Shown here in pieces: positions 1-13,489 of a DNA stretch of 64,000 bases (position 1 is its first letter; each line of letters starts with the position of its first letter). Origin of the DNA: Coleophoma eucalyptorum (Eukaryota > Ascomycota > Leotiomycetes > Helotiales > Dermateaceae). Where the stretch lies: assembly GCA_026120035.1 (NCBI GenBank), contig JALRME010000005.1:930001-994000 (forward strand), in the 5' to 3' direction. A model generated the notes under the pieces. The model made no database searches, had not been told where the DNA came from, and saw nothing but the letters and a program-made list of their open reading frames with translations. Made by a program: the position numbers and the translations under genes.

Positions 1-199
1 TTTTGTTCTCCCATGCCTTCTGTACCTCGGGTACAATCTGTGTAAGTTCAAAGGGCAGACTGAGGGTGACGCAGAGGGTGTTTTCAGTCTCATTGAAGAG
101 GACCAGTGCAGGTCGACTCGAAGGATTAGAGTGAGTATCTGATCGGCACTTTGGCACCACAGCCTTGAGGTGGTTTCTATTCCCGGTATAGAACGGGTC
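1..199 (-). CDS. Partial unidentified exon running off the left edge
   Basis: Read on the minus strand, a TTGATAG acceptor (AG at 201-200) opens a stop-free frame of 66 codons that continues to position 1. It begins DPFYTGNRNHLKAVVPKC and includes a stretch LVLFNETENTLCVTLSLPF, ending near VQKAWENK. C-ending codons dominate, as in the recognised genes of this window. I do not recognise the family. Upstream exons, if any, would lie above 200, but I could not join one with confidence; the repeat at 261-336 lies in that direction. The alternative is that this is a chance open frame, although its composition argues for real coding sequence. Confidence 0.4.
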
Positions 200-3100
200 C
201 TATCAAATCAAAGCTCATATGGAGCAGTGCTAAGGCATGCTGTGCTGGTATCGGTAGTGTGATGGTGGTGGTGGAGGTGTTGTTAGTGCTGGTGCTGGTG
301 CTGGTGCTGGCGGTGTTGGTGGTGGTGGTGGTAGTAAATGCAAGGAAGCAGCACTAGCTCATTAGCAAATAGCATGGCAGTACAACATATGGCTGCCTGG
401 AATTGAAAGAAGTAAAGCACCGGCTTTTCCTGTTCGGGCTCACTTTACCAGCATGGAGCATTCGGATTCTGATTTTGGGTCCGGGTAAAGCAGTGTACAG
501 CTACTCGTTCTCGTCACCAATCACAGTCGTCGATACCAGCGCAACACGGGATTCAACTCGAGGACCACGGGCATGATCTGCACGAGGGACTAGGACCGGG
601 ACCGGGACACAGGACACTTTAGATGAAGCATTACCAATCTGGATATCTTAAGAGATGTTTATCCGCCGCGTTCTACTCATCAGAGATGACAGCCAGCCTG
701 ACTAATTCCTTCGCTTTCGGCAGGCAACTAATCTATATCCGAAGAACTGATGGCATACCCGAGATGCTCATCATCATCCCGTAAAAAACGAGCTCGCTTG
801 GGCACCGTGACTTTCTGAGACTGGCTGTAGCGGGTGACTATGGAATCAATGGTTTTGGAATCAATTGTAAAACCACCCGGTCCAATCTCCCATGACCGTC
901 ATAATCTGGGCCACTGGAGATATCATAACATTACACCGGCTGGCCGCTAGGTAACTCGAACGGCCCTCGTTCTTGCCCGTCATGTCGAAGTCCTCCTGGC
1001 CCCCAACGGTTATCTCGCACGCGCACGCCCACGCCCTTACTGAATGCACGAATGACATGACCTGCCATGCCGTGCTATGCAATGTAATGTAACATAGCAT
1101 TCATGAGGAGAAGGTTTGGCACTACACTTGATTGATGGCCTCGTCTTTTTTTGGCCCCCGTTCCAGCACCAACCGAAAGATTCCAGGTTCTCTGCACGCA
1201 ATGCTTGCAATTGCGCCTTCAAGGATGCAAATACCATGCCCTACCGCGCCAGCAGAGCTCCCCTGTCAGGATCACCACATCAGACCCTTGGATCAACGTG
1301 CTTTGTCATATGTTTATTTTTGCCAGCCGATGACCAAGACGACTTGTCGGGACAATGACCAGGATTGGGCCAGGATAGCAGTCCAGGGCAGCTGCACGCA
1401 CGAAACCACCTTGGTTCATCAGGAGGTCCCGACACTCTTTTGACAGACCGCCAGATCAAGGCGTGCGGCCGCTCGGGAGGTGTGCAGACTGGAGCATAAC
1501 CGGGGTCCTCAGCCAATCAACTAGTCTCCATCGCTCTTTAGCGCCAACGTGCGCCCAATGTCAAGACGGTGAACGTTCTGAACAACAAATAATACCAACA
1601 ACACCACTATACCAAAATTGACACCGCAAACAAGCCTCTCACTACTGCCAACGCCTCCGCCGGTGCAACGTCCTGCGGCATTTCAGCATCAGCATCAGCA
1701 ACAGCGCAGCACAGCACATCTTACATATCCCACATTCCAAACCACCCAAACCACCGACTTGCACTCAGCCCTACCCGGACTCCGTCGTACCCCTCGGGAT
1801 CTGTAAGCAACTTGTAAACTATCCCAAGCATCTCCTTCCTCAATTCCAAATGCTCCCGGCGATAGACCTTCAAACCCCGGGTCAGCCAGGTATTCCTTGG
1901 TGGCGTTAGGCAACGACTGGCTCCTATGGAGGTTGCATACCCGCTGCACTCCCTTTTCTCCGCGCTAGACACCGTGAAGTGCTTCGTGCTCAGGAGCGTT
2001 GTGTAAACAGTGCGGCAGACGTAGCCCGCTTCCACGTTCAAGCCTCTCTATCAACTATTAAGTGTCAAGCATTGTTCACGGACTTGGACCATGTTGGATA
2101 TGGGAGATTAAACGAGATGCCGGCCTCATCATATATTCCCCATCTCCAGAGCCAACTTTCCCTTTCATACTCGTCCTATTCTTGATGGCGTGCAACTATT
2201 TCTCAAAGGATTTGTCACTGTACAGCAAATTCAGCAGGCGTTTAGCCTTCCAGATCAAGCGTAATGGCTGAAGGGGCAGCATCGCCTAGCACGAAGGCTA
2301 GTGGCCTTCAGGTGCATAAGGGCCTTGTCATCTTACACAGTTGCTATATATTCACCAATCTTAAGTTCAGCAACCTGTACGAGTCAACGGCCGTAAGATG
2401 GGTATGGAAGGCTGAATCGGTGTTAAGACCATGAAGACAGCCCAGCTGCACGTTGAAAGGGGAGTGATCAAATCCCTGCCTGTTTCGGCCATGCAGAAGC
2501 AAGCGCACATCTATTCTCTCGTTCAATGATATCCCAAGGCTAAATATGCCAAATATTATAAATATGCTCCGGCGGGAGCTGGATCTTCACCTTTCCTTGC
2601 TGAGGCACAGCAGCAAAGCGCTCTCCTTCCATCTACAGAGGCGGCAGGTACGACTTGAGGCGCATTGGCACATCGAGAGCTTCAAGTAATGACAAACACC
2701 TGCAGGATTTCTGCCCATGGAGGTTATAATCAGAGGTGCTTAGAAAGCAGTCCCAGATTGTCGTTGCTTACCACTGTATTTGGTGTTCCCACAGCATGGT
2801 AACGAGCCCGTTGTCATCCACCCCGTCTCCTTCCTCAAGCTCCGATCTCACCCCCTAATATCGGAGTATCTTAAGGTTCTCACTGCATCTACCCACGGTA
2901 TGTCAACGACTAAGACTGCGCCAGCTTCTTCCCATGGACATAGCGCTGGAACCGGGGCCAAGCTCCTGACAGGTCGAACAACGCCTCCGGCGGAAGATAT
3001 CTTTGGCTGAGCCCTTTAAGTTGCGAAGAATTGAAACCGTGACGTCTTACAACTACGCCGCATACTAAGCTCCATGTTGTGAAATTGCTTTCGTGTCAGC

Positions 3101-6100
3101 TCTGGACCTCTGGAAAGTTGTAACCCTACTACCAATCAGGAAGTCCCCATCTTCAGAAAGAATGATAGTCGCTTGACGGAAGAGTAGCTCCTTGGCCGCG
3201 GCACGTTATCACCGCTTCCGAGTTCCTTTAGAAGCCCAGAAAAGATAGTTAGCTATCTTGAGCATTACATACTAAGCATTATCGGGATACATTTGGCCTC
3301 AAAACTCGTCCTTGCTTCGTTATCCTCTCCTCCCCTCTCTCCTCTCAGCTTTCTTCTGCCTGGTTTCTACGGTGGCATTGATCGACGATGCAAAATATTC
3401 CCATGCAATGAGCTATGACATCTAGTGCGTCCCAAAAACCTGGCTTTGAATTTGGTGGAAATAGAATGAGACGGAGCAAAAATCAGTACAAATTTACGAC
3501 GAAAGCAATCTCATTAGCGATCGACGGCCCATCATCTTGACGACGGAAGCATTAGATCGTCGCTGGGCCCATGCGAGCAAGTGGTTTCCAAACAATATAT
3601 CCACGAAGTTATGGCAGGGCTTCTAAACGAGGAGCTCCGTTTCATTGGCCAGAATAGGGAAATAGAGGTGGAAACAGGTCACACCCAACTTCCCTCAACA
3701 GACTAACGAGCAATGTTACCACGCTGAAGATCCTTGACGTCGTCCCCTGCCCCCCACTTCCCTCCACTTCCCTCCACCTTCACACAGTAGCTAAGCCCTA
3801 CCTTAGGTAGTCTCCCATTCAAGATTTGGCTCGTTCAACAGGACCAATCAGAATGGCCTGCCAAAAGCAATGACCATCGCCCAACTCAGATTTGGGATGC
3901 GTTATGATTGGCCACTGTTTCTCAACTACAGTTGGCCCGGGCTTGCATTCCTGCACGAGAGGATATTCGCAAGGAGCTCGTAGGAGAAGCACAATCTTCA
4001 ATCTCACCCGTTAAACCACGACCTCCCAAGTATATGTCACATGGGCCTATAGCATGTCGGATGGAGCGAGACAGGGAACCATGATTCACGGCTATTTGCC
4101 GACTCGGTCACCGCTGCAACTCAATATCTCAGGCATCATGCGAGTGTACACCACCGTCCGATAGCGTCGACACCCGAATCTAGCATAAGGCTGAAGAACG
4201 CGATGGTATTGTGCGAGATATCATTGGACCTTTGGGATCCGAATGGGACACCTTCCGTGCTCTACCCCTCGAATATGACTCTCACCGACATGCTTGAACT
4301 CTATACTATGCTACGCAGTATGCGGCAGCTCGCGCTGAACGGGCGGGATCATTTAGTTGGGGAGATACGAAGCAGCTTTCTTGCGGCCGTAGTACTTCTT
4401 CTCCCCTGTCCCAGCTGGTGCGTGGTGGGTGGTTGACGTTGACGCACATTAAAATGCTTGCTGTACCGTCGAAGCGTCATGCCCTTTTCGTCAATCGCAG
4501 ACCCTTGACACCGGTACCCAATCGAGCACAATTAACCTCCATTCTTTCGGTCTGTAAGGCTGGCAGGCATGGCCAGGTCCCCCCTGCTTCACTTCCGTGC
4601 CTCCCCAGCACAGACGACGGACTTCTGGGACGGGCTCAAATTAAAGCGGCCTATCCAACGCGGAAGTGGAGAGGCTCGCTAGGCTTTACGGCTACGGAGG
4701 TAATTCTTTAACTCCCTGGATATTCGGCTGTACAGCACTTATTGTACGTACGGTTCAATGGCGGACACGGGGGCGGAGCTGGTCAACAACACCTACACCG
4801 TGCTGGACTGGACTGGACCCCGCCAGCCCTGCGCACCACATGCATAGACACTGAATGCGAGGTCCGCCTTCTGATTCGTCACTTTTACGACTAGTGCGTT
4901 CTTGCCCACCCAGATATTGCATATTGCATGTTGCGTGTTGCCGATCGGTGTCTATGATGTCTCGTTCCGACCATGGCACAGACGAGAGACGAGCTCCATT
5001 CCCGATTGACCATTTGCTACTTCTGGCTTCGAAGATTGGCAGGTAGCAATTCTGTCCTGACATTGCGGGATCCACTCTCTCCACCGCTGGACCGTCGGCA
5101 AGGAATCCGGCAGAGCCTCAACAACTCCTTTCTATTTCTCCACCATTGCTTCTGTCTTGTACAATATACGATACCGTGAGTATAGGAACCATATCCACCA
5201 TGATATCTTCTTTTTTTTGCCGAATCCGATGGCCAAGCCAAATCCCAGCGGCTCAACCGCATGCCTACGGGTAAATTCGACGCTACATGTCAAACGGAAC
5301 GGGCGAGTTGCTAACGCCTATGACCAATTATGGGTGATGCTGTCTTGTAGGACAATGCGCAAGCTAGCTCTGGAGATCGAGCCCTGATGCCAGACCTTTG
5401 TCTAAACCCCCTATGATCCGAAGTGCAGTGGGTTTTGGTGTTGGTCTAGGATTTGGGCGCATGGAACCACTGGATTTAGTTGCTTGGATTCTACGTGAAA
5501 AGCATCGGCAGTGCACCAGGCGGTGCTTTTACATGTCGGTACTGATTATAGAACTTGAGTCAAACAGCCAATGCATTTCCTCTATACCGTAGAGCAATTC
5601 ACACAATGCTGCATGTCTTGCGGTTGATCACAATCCTTCTGATCCAGTGCTTGCTCTTTTGTCCTAAGACTTCTATTCTTATACCCCGCTTCTCAAGCCT
5701 CTATTCTTAGCACTTCCAATTGCCCTCCTCTGTTTAGTTGAACGCGTTGCTTAACATTTATTTGCTTTTTTTTTCTCTTTCCTTTTTTATGTCTCTAATT
5801 ATAAATCTCCCATCAATCATGAATCTAAAAGATGATCAGGAATGCAATGTCTAATTCGAGTCGAGTTTCCTCATCGTGACTCTCTCGAGTTCCAAAAGTG
5901 GCACCTGACTTATTTGGCGGCTTACGTATTATTTCTGCTAGAATATCGGGCATCAAGGTTGTTTCTCGTCGGTCGCATGTATGCATCCTAACTACTTTCT
6001 TCTTCGAGACTATGAATGCGATATTCGGAGTCCGCACGACCCATCGCACTCGCACGCATCCTAGGAAGAAAAAAAAAAGTTGTCGTAGTTGCTGTTGTAA

Positions 6101-9100
6101 GTTGTTGCGCGCGCTGATCCCCGATCCCGTGCCCTCTAGTCCTGGTGTTGCTGCTGATTGGCTACAGAGTACGAGCTCTCCCCTTCCCACTTTTATTGTG
6201 TGATGATCGTCTTTTGCGAGGTTGGTGGCCTCTTTGCCATATGCACGCGCCTGCTACTGCTGCTGCTTCCCAGATGGGGATGTTTTGGAAATCGGCGATC
6301 CCGGCGACCGTTTAACTCTTTGGGACTGGGCTGGACTTATTGCCGTTGCTTGTATATCCGTACCTCGATAGTGGTTTCTTTGTCATACTTCCGTCCAACA
6401 TTGATTAGCTAATAGCATGCCACATACACGAGGTATGATTCTCATGTATCCAGAGTAAAGTAACACGATGAGCATTGAGTATTACGAGCCTGTGCCAATG
6501 CCACAGGCAGACATACTTTCCTTGTTTTGCTTTCCTTGGTTTGACCAATCTTCACCGGTCTTTACTCAAAACCCATGGCCCCAAAAGGTTGCAAAAATAT
6601 ACACTTCCTAGTACTGTCGTCCACTTCCTTGCTCGCAATCTTTCACGTATAGCCAAATCGAAAACTCTAGCACGACATAGCTCCATACCTACGGCATTCC
6701 TTTTGTTTTGCTAGAATAGATACGTCATACGATTTCAGAAGGGTTAATTAACATTTACCATTGGCGAGAGTGACGCCGGGGGCGTTTTAGGAAGTTGCAC
6801 CACGAAGGCACAGGAAAGCCTCCAAGAGCCCCTAAGTAAATGAAAGCATCTGCAGCATCTGTAACCGTGTAAGGCGTATTTTCATGTTTTGTGGCTGTGA
6901 TTGTACGTCAAACGACTCTTTTGCTCTCTATAAACGAAAGCTTGTCTTCGCCCTCGCCCCGCCTCTTTCCCACTGTTTCAATTGAAGTTTTATTTTATTT
7001 TACTTAGAGTTTGCTTGAGTTAGAGTAGCGGTACCAAGCAGTAGCCGTAGCGGGCTCGATTTGTGATCGGAAAGTTTCCCTTCCTTCCCATCAATTCGTC
7101 TATTTACGCTCTCGCGGGGTCTCCTTTTCTTCCACAATGGCTAAAGTTTAGCCTGAACTCTGCTTCAAGTTTGCCATGAACCACCTTCCGCATCGTTGAT
7201 ATCCTAATTAATCTATTTTTCTTCTTACGGACGTTATGCACCCAGGTATCCCTTCTCGTGTCAAACCTTGCTCGGAATCATGATTCCTTAGCCCTCGGCC
7301 GCCCGGCCGCCAGCGGACGCGTGACTGTGAATGTCTAATAGGTCATAGATGAAAGGTTGCCGATAGTGGTCACCGCAAGGTTGTCGACGCCAACGAGCCC
7401 AGAGTCGACCGTATGGTTACATACTACCTTGGAGATAGGCCTGCGCATTATCGCTCTGGCCGAAGGGTGTTCAGTATGGTGTCATATTCTATCGCCCTCG
7501 ACCATGGCCACTTTTACCCTACGAGATAACTTCCCCAGTTCTTGAATTTGTTCATTATTCCCTGGTTGAACCTCTCTTTGATACAGGCTAGGTTTCCTGG
7601 CTCATGTGGCTTGTTCGTCCTAATAGCAATAAATTTGGTTCGCAACCCCATGTCCAGTTTCTTACCTGCTGCCTTTCTTTGCTTCAGAATTCACCTTAGG
7701 GTCCCTGTTAGCAAGTTGCGGTATACATCTCGTGAGCGGATACAAACCAAGTTCAGCACAGGGCAGGACCTCAATCTTGCGAAGGGGCAAGATGCCCGTC
7801 GCGGCAGCCCGGCCCAGCCCAGTACTCTATGTATTTGAGAGGCTCAGTAGCAAGGGAATTGACCCCGACATGAACTCCACAGACTCCACAAATTGCGTCT
7901 TGCCCTGCCTCGTAAAATTTAAGCGTCTGGCACTGCCCTATTCCTTCTCCTTGTCCTTGCTCTGCCTCGTGGGAAACATCTGGTCAAGGATCTGAGAACT
8001 AGGTATACAAAACAGTTGGGAAGGACAGGCTCATGCTCTATCACTATCTCGCCTATGGGTGAATTTCCACACAGTTACCAGTCAGCAAATGCACCTCAAG
8101 ACAATTAATTGCCAGGTAGGGGTCGGTTTCTCCTCTCTGTCTTGTGGAACCAAAAAAACGTGCAACTTGGATTGCATGGACAGCATCTGGCTCGTCGATC
8201 CCCCCTGCGACGTGCTTCAAGTGATTTTGCGACGGTGCTTGCAATTGCTCGCTTGGGTCTCGTTCATGGGTTTGAGATTGAAAATCGATGCAAGCGAGCG
8301 GCACATACTGGGTACCCCATTTCTTTTTCTTTTTTTCCTGTCTGCCTAACATGCATTGAGAAAAGAAATCACTCCCTTGGCTTGGTATTAACCTTGAGAA
8401 TCATGATCCAAGTGCCAGTTGATATCAGGGATGTTTTACGTAAGTCACAGATCACAGATTCTGGGTTTTTGCGGCTTTGAGCAACCAAACCTTCGGAAAT
8501 AATCGCAAAATAAAAAAAATTAGAAAAAAATTACCATGATCTGATTAAAGATGTATCCACACCAGCGGATATAGCCCTCACGTGAGGACGGAAATACGGT
8601 AGTTCTTACATCTCCATTTGAGATCGTGAACATGGGAAACGAGACTGGCTCGATTGCATGGCAGTTTGGAATGCCGGGCCGGCCACTCTTCGTCATGATG
8701 ACGGCGGCACTCGAGAGGCACATGAGAGGTACACAGGAACGAGATATCAGTCGATTCCATCTCTTGATTGCCATGGGTTCCTGAGCAATGGTCTTCATTA
8801 GAAAGCTCGTTGTACAATATGGCCGTGGACGCTTCTCTCCTGTGACAAATAGTCCCCTGTCAGAGAGACCCTGTCTGGTCAATTTGAGTTGCTTGTGCTA
8901 CTTGGTCGCTGGAAAGTCGGCATTGGCGATATACCGGCGGGAATTCCGATGTCGATATCCCCTCTCTGATCGTAACAGGCAATTGATTCTTTTGGGTGCA
9001 TTCACAGATTATGGAATCTTATTTCTATTCTAGTCACCCTTACCAAGTATCTGCGTTGTCCATCTTCACTGGCCTGTCTGCTCTGTGACTGGCTATGATA

Positions 9101-11981
9101 TACGACCAAGCTGGTCGGGGCCTGACGGCGGTCAATCTTCTGATTTGGTTATCAATGAAGTCGTTTTTTTGTGCCCACTCTTGGGTTTGCTTCCCTGGTC
9201 AACTTGCTACACACGTGTCGCTTCTAATGTCGGACTTGGCCCCCTCCTCCTTGCTCGTTCCTGCTCCCGGATCATTCCCCAGGTCTGGGCTCGTGCCTAT
9301 TCGAGCAGATAATGCCTGCTTGGGGGCGGCGCGGGTTGATGCACCTCTCTGCCAATACTGTACTCCCGTGGACTTTCCCTCTCTACCAAGACGTTCTCCA
9401 ATCTGTGCCAGGGGCAAGGGTACTGATTTCTCTAGCAAATCGAGTCCTTGGGGATGTCGGACTTCCGTGTTGTCCTACTGAGAACAACAGGGTTCCTGAC
9501 CAGGGTTCGCTGTTTTGGGGTATCACCAGCAAGTAGAGAGATAGTTGGAACATCTGATTTCATCGTTGTGGAGACGGCGCTTAGAAGATGGTGGGGAAAG
9601 ACTTGATCTGTATCTTAGCGAGGAGAATTGATGAGATGGTGAAATGCTTACGTCCGTACTGCTGCTCGCATTAGGCAACAGGAAATGTCTTGAGCGAGAT
9701 GCTGGATAACAATAACGCCGTACTCGGGAAATTGCATCCTCTTGCCTTATTCCCGCAAGGACAAGATTTTCTCCGAAGAAGGCATGTATACCCAAGTCTG
9801 CGACAGCACGCAGGAAAAGTGAGCCTGTAATTACATGTTTGGGGGCCAGAGTAGGACTTACAAGCTGGCTGGGGCATCTTTCGTCGGTGCCTAATTTGCT
9901 GGGCAAGCAATGGCGCTTTGAGGCATTGCTCAATCTATATGCTGCGCTTTCTCACGTGAAGCAATTTGACATATCCTGCAGCTGGAGAGCTTGGTCATAT
10001 TACACAACATTTCATGTCATGTTCTAAATACAGAAGTAGCAGAATGTTTACATGCCGTTCGGTGTACGCCTTTCCCCCCATACAGTAGATCTTTCTAGAG
10101 GCCCTGTTCGATGTGCAAGACTGCATTCTTGACTTTCAATGTTTGAATTCTTAGTAACTCTGGTGATTGTGAGGCGGTAGTCTTGCTTTAGCTGGGTTAC
10201 GATAGTGCCCCCAAGGTAACTGAATAATACGCCAGCAACAACAATGATAGTTGCTGTAAGGAAAGCCAAGAACAACCTGCCCAGTTATAGTTTAAAAGCC
10301 TTTGGTTTTTTGATAAAAAAAAGTATTAATGTCCAAGAGAAGATGGTTGAGATATTGTTAAGTGTCCTTCCCAGATATTTCACACTAAGTGGGTTATTTT
10401 TGCCTAGGAAGAGAATCAAAGAGTAGGCGTAAAACGGCGAGGGCTAATATATTTGATACTAGAGTCTTTCATTCTTATGTACATTAAAAGTACCTACAAG
10501 CCTTTTACTTACCTAGAAACATTCTTCTGGTTTATAAATTGCTAAGACTACACAAGGCTGCATATTTGGGGATGAGGTCGGGGGGGGGGGGTTTCAGGAA
10601 AACATAAGTAGAACTGAAGGAATCCTGTGACACAAAGAAGCAGCCATTGAAAACAGTCCAGATCAAGTTTTTAGTAGAGAGAAAACAAGGGTATATTCAA
10701 TAATAGCAAGCTCAAGAGCAATGGGATTATATAATATCTTAACTCTGTCCGTGAAAGAACTGATGTTGTGGATATTGTAATATTTGCAAAAAACAAAGAT
10801 CAAGCAACAAGCAACGAATACCCATAACTAAAGCACAGGACAGAATGCCCTCCTCTATGGCTGTATATCAATACAAGTCCCTTGTCATAAAGTCGGACCA
10901 TCTTGGGATGTGTCAATGCCCGAGAACACACAGGAGCAACATATACCTTCGTCGAAGCAATTTGAAGGCCAGCCTTTATAATGCAGCTGAGACATACTAG
11001 GACCATTCAATGCTTGCGGGTGTCTGTTAACCAGCCCTAGCCTCGAATCCGCGGCAGGAAAGAAGTCAAGGAAGACACGGATTCTCTATGAGATGGCGTG
11101 TGGGTTCACAAGGATATAAACTACGACTGGGAAGATATAGCACTTCCAATTGTAGCGGTCAACAATACAGGCACGTTCACACCTGCGGCCCACTTGCAAA
11201 GAGCATTGCAACATCTCGGCCATGTTACTACTACTATGCTTCTCAGTTATAGTCCCAGCTCGCCGGCGTGCCAGGAACTATTGACTTCCTAGGCCCAAAA
11301 GGTTACTAGATCAAATCTGCTGTTTTACCGGAATGGTCAACCAGTGAGGGCTTCGATATCCCGCCAGATATAAGTGTTGCGCCACCAGATATACGGCCTG
11401 CAAGCCACCAGTTTTCCAGTGGTAGCTTTATATTGTTTTGCAGGTATTTCCCCCATCTATAACCCCATTTCGTTGCGGCTGCTCCTTTTGTTGTTAGTGG
11501 ATAGATGCACTGTACTTTGTAATGTAATAACGTATTAGATTGAACCGCACACACATGAGCTACAGGGAAGTCTTGTATATTGCAAGATGCCTTATATTCT
11601 CTGTGATGTGTTATATCTGAAGGTAGAAAAGAGAGCAGTAGCTACACGAAAGAAGGTAGTAGTAGCAATAGCAGTAGTGATGCCGTGCCTGCCTAAAGCC
11701 GTAACATACTTTGTCTAATGCCTTCTTAGATATTCTCAGCACGAACCTTGAAAGGTGCTATTGGTACAAGGGATTATTTCACATTAGTGCACGGTGCAGA
11801 GTTTGAGTGTATTAATTTTCTAAAGTCAATGTACTATAGCTCTCCAGCCTAGATTGATATACACTTTGATGCTAACCCCCCCGCTGCAAGTGCCAGATAT
11901 GAATAATTCTATCAACCCTGATCCATGCATTTGGCCTGATATCTCCTCAGACCCATTATCAGGTCATCAACATAGTAGCTC
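200..11981. other. Long stretch without a recognisable gene
   Basis: About 11.8 kb holding only short open frames on both strands, most lacking an ATG, a family resemblance or consistent splice sites. Pyrimidine-rich tracts occur around 5,640-5,800 and 7,070-7,140. The part from about 10,200 to 11,800 is visibly A+T-richer and includes a run of 12 G at 10,580-10,591. One minus-strand frame (10,275-10,048) begins with a plausible membrane segment (FLAFLTATIIVVAGVLFSYL) but I could not find a credible upstream exon. Possible explanations are a long promoter/leader for the gene at the left edge, decayed repeats, or non-coding RNA; none is shown directly. Confidence 0.6.
261..336. repeat. GGT/GCT-type compound trinucleotide repeat
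   Basis: An imperfect run of GGT, GCT and GGC triplets. On the minus strand one frame reads as a Thr/Ser/Asn-rich run, but it stops soon after (TAG within 183-170) and has no start, so I treat it as a simple repeat and not as an exon. Confidence 0.7.
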
Positions 11982-12843
11982 TCACTCCCCACCGGCCTTC
12001 CCCGCAGCGCCATCTGCAGCACTAGTATTCTCATCAAGCATAACCATAACCACATAGGCGAATAGTGCCGAGAAAGTGACCAGGAACCATTGCAAAGTCT
12101 GCAACGTGACACCCGCCTCAATACTGATGTCAGAAAATGCTGGACTCTTGGTAAGGTACCGCAAAGCGCCTGCCGTCTGAGCGGTTGCAATGGCTGAGAC
12201 AAGGGCTATGGCGACAGAAAGCCACAATGATCGTACTGCTGTGTGTTTGAATAGCTGTGAGTGTCGATGTGAGACTTTTCCTCGTTGAGTAAGCACGAGC
12301 CACGGTAGTGAGAAGATGAACCAGCCTGCGGCAATGACAATGAACGGGAGGATGATTCGACCTTGGAGGGCTTGCGCTGTGTCCAGGAGGGTTGTTGATG
12401 TCAGGTTCGTGCTTGCCGTACTGCTCGAGTTTGTCGAACTGGTTGAGTTTGTGGAAGTGCTATTGACGATGCTGATGCTGGATGAACCTGAACACACCAA
12501 GCTTTTTGTTTCGCCAATACACATCCCAAAGTAACCAAGTCGGATTTGGAAATCAGCTGGTAAAACGTTGGTTCCATTTTGTGCTTGAAGCTTGAGAAGG
12601 TAGATGTTAGGGATTCCTGGTGAATTGGAGACACAGCCGGTTATTGACAATGCTAGGAGGAGTCAGCGTTAGTCTTCTTGACGCTTTTTGACCGTGTACT
12701 TGCCATAGAAGAGAGTAATTGGTATAGCTAAGGTGTAGACGATGATATGGAGAATAGTCTTCTCTACTTCGGTGATTAGAGTGTCTGTCACGTAATGTAT
12801 GTGAGTACAACATACCAATTGTGAAACTAAATGGGCCTGCCAT
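11982..12843 (-). CDS. Fig1-like calcium regulator/membrane fusion protein
   Basis: Three exons on the minus strand: 12,843-12,816, 12,784-12,704 and 12,652-11,982, giving 259 residues. Four membrane segments are visible, at about 20-42, 136-157, 178-200 and 222-244. After the first comes GCVSNSPGIPNIYLLKL and the claudin-like motif G-Y-F-G-M-C81 with a second cysteine at C90, the signature of the Fig1/Dni1 family. A Ser/Thr/Asn-rich external loop (about 91-124) follows. Fig1 proteins act at the plasma membrane in low-affinity calcium entry and in membrane fusion during mating or hyphal fusion. The second intron (12,703-12,653) has a GC donor (GCAAGT); the nearby GT donor would break the frame. 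The first exon encodes only nine whole codons. The cytoplasmic tail is short and Ala/Gly/Glu-rich. Confidence 0.82.
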
Positions 12844-13015
12844 TATTACGAATTATTGTGTAGTTGAGAAGCAGAAGCGGAAACGGTGAAAGAAAAAGAT
12901 AGCTGAAAGCTATATTAATATGTTGCGAAGAATAGACTGAATAGTAGAGAAAGTGAGATGAAAAGGCCAGCGACGAGGAACTAGAAAGTGAGAGATAATC
13001 GATGACCAAATACAA

Positions 13016-13039
13016 TGCTTTGCTTTGCTTTGCTTTGCT
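13016..13039. repeat. TGCTT pentanucleotide repeat
   Basis: Nearly five tandem copies of TGCTT, about 175 bp upstream of the Fig1-like start codon on the minus strand. Confidence 0.85.
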
Positions 13040-13220
13040 GAAAGATCGCTACCTAAGTAGCAAAAGAAAGAAATAAAACCACTGTCCCAACATGAGCACT
13101 GATGCGATACAAGATCCACCCTCTTTGTCGTGATGTCTTTCGATATCGAATGAAGTTGGCGTATCAGGGTTGAATGCTAACCGCCGGCGCGTGAATAGCC
13201 ACAGACCACTGGGTCGGCGT

Positions 13221-13489
13221 CTATGGTCGTTTCAAAGCTTTGGTGGATATGCAAATCGACAGTCTCCCGCTTGCTCTCGCTTTAATTGTGCTCCATAAAG
13301 ACAGACTTGAGATACACGCGGCTGGAATCGCGGCACACTTGAAGTTAGCTGTGGGCTCACCTTCAAGTCAGCACGTACTTGACTTGTCAACGCTTGACGA
13401 CTTTGTTCGAGAGCAGCTTTTGTCTTTGGATTAGATGCGTATATCGAGAATATTATGAAACAGTACACTGCGACCTCTGAAATGACCAT
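13221..13489 (-). CDS. Possible small membrane-anchored protein
   Basis: An ATG at 13,489 (minus strand) opens MVISEVAVYCFIIFSIY, a hydrophobic N-terminus, followed by a polar helix-like stretch with KTKAALEQSRQALTSQ. Read straight through, it gives 85 residues ending at 13,232. A GTACGT donor with a GCTAAC branch-like sequence and an AAG acceptor would instead remove 41 nt (13,378-13,338) and give 75 residues ending at 13,221. Such an intron would be unusually short. No family is recognised, so this may be a chance ORF upstream of the Fig1-like gene. Confidence 0.18.

Noticed and set aside
9095..9481. 128-codon ATG-started frame on the plus strand
   Set aside because: No recognisable domain; composition resembles translated non-coding DNA and overlaps other frames of similar length.
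9523..9933. 136-codon frame on the minus strand
   Set aside because: Ser/Arg-rich without domains; no consistent exons around it.
10048..10275. Hydrophobic minus-strand frame, possible exon of a membrane protein
   Set aside because: No ATG and no credible upstream exon in A+T-rich DNA; at most a relic.
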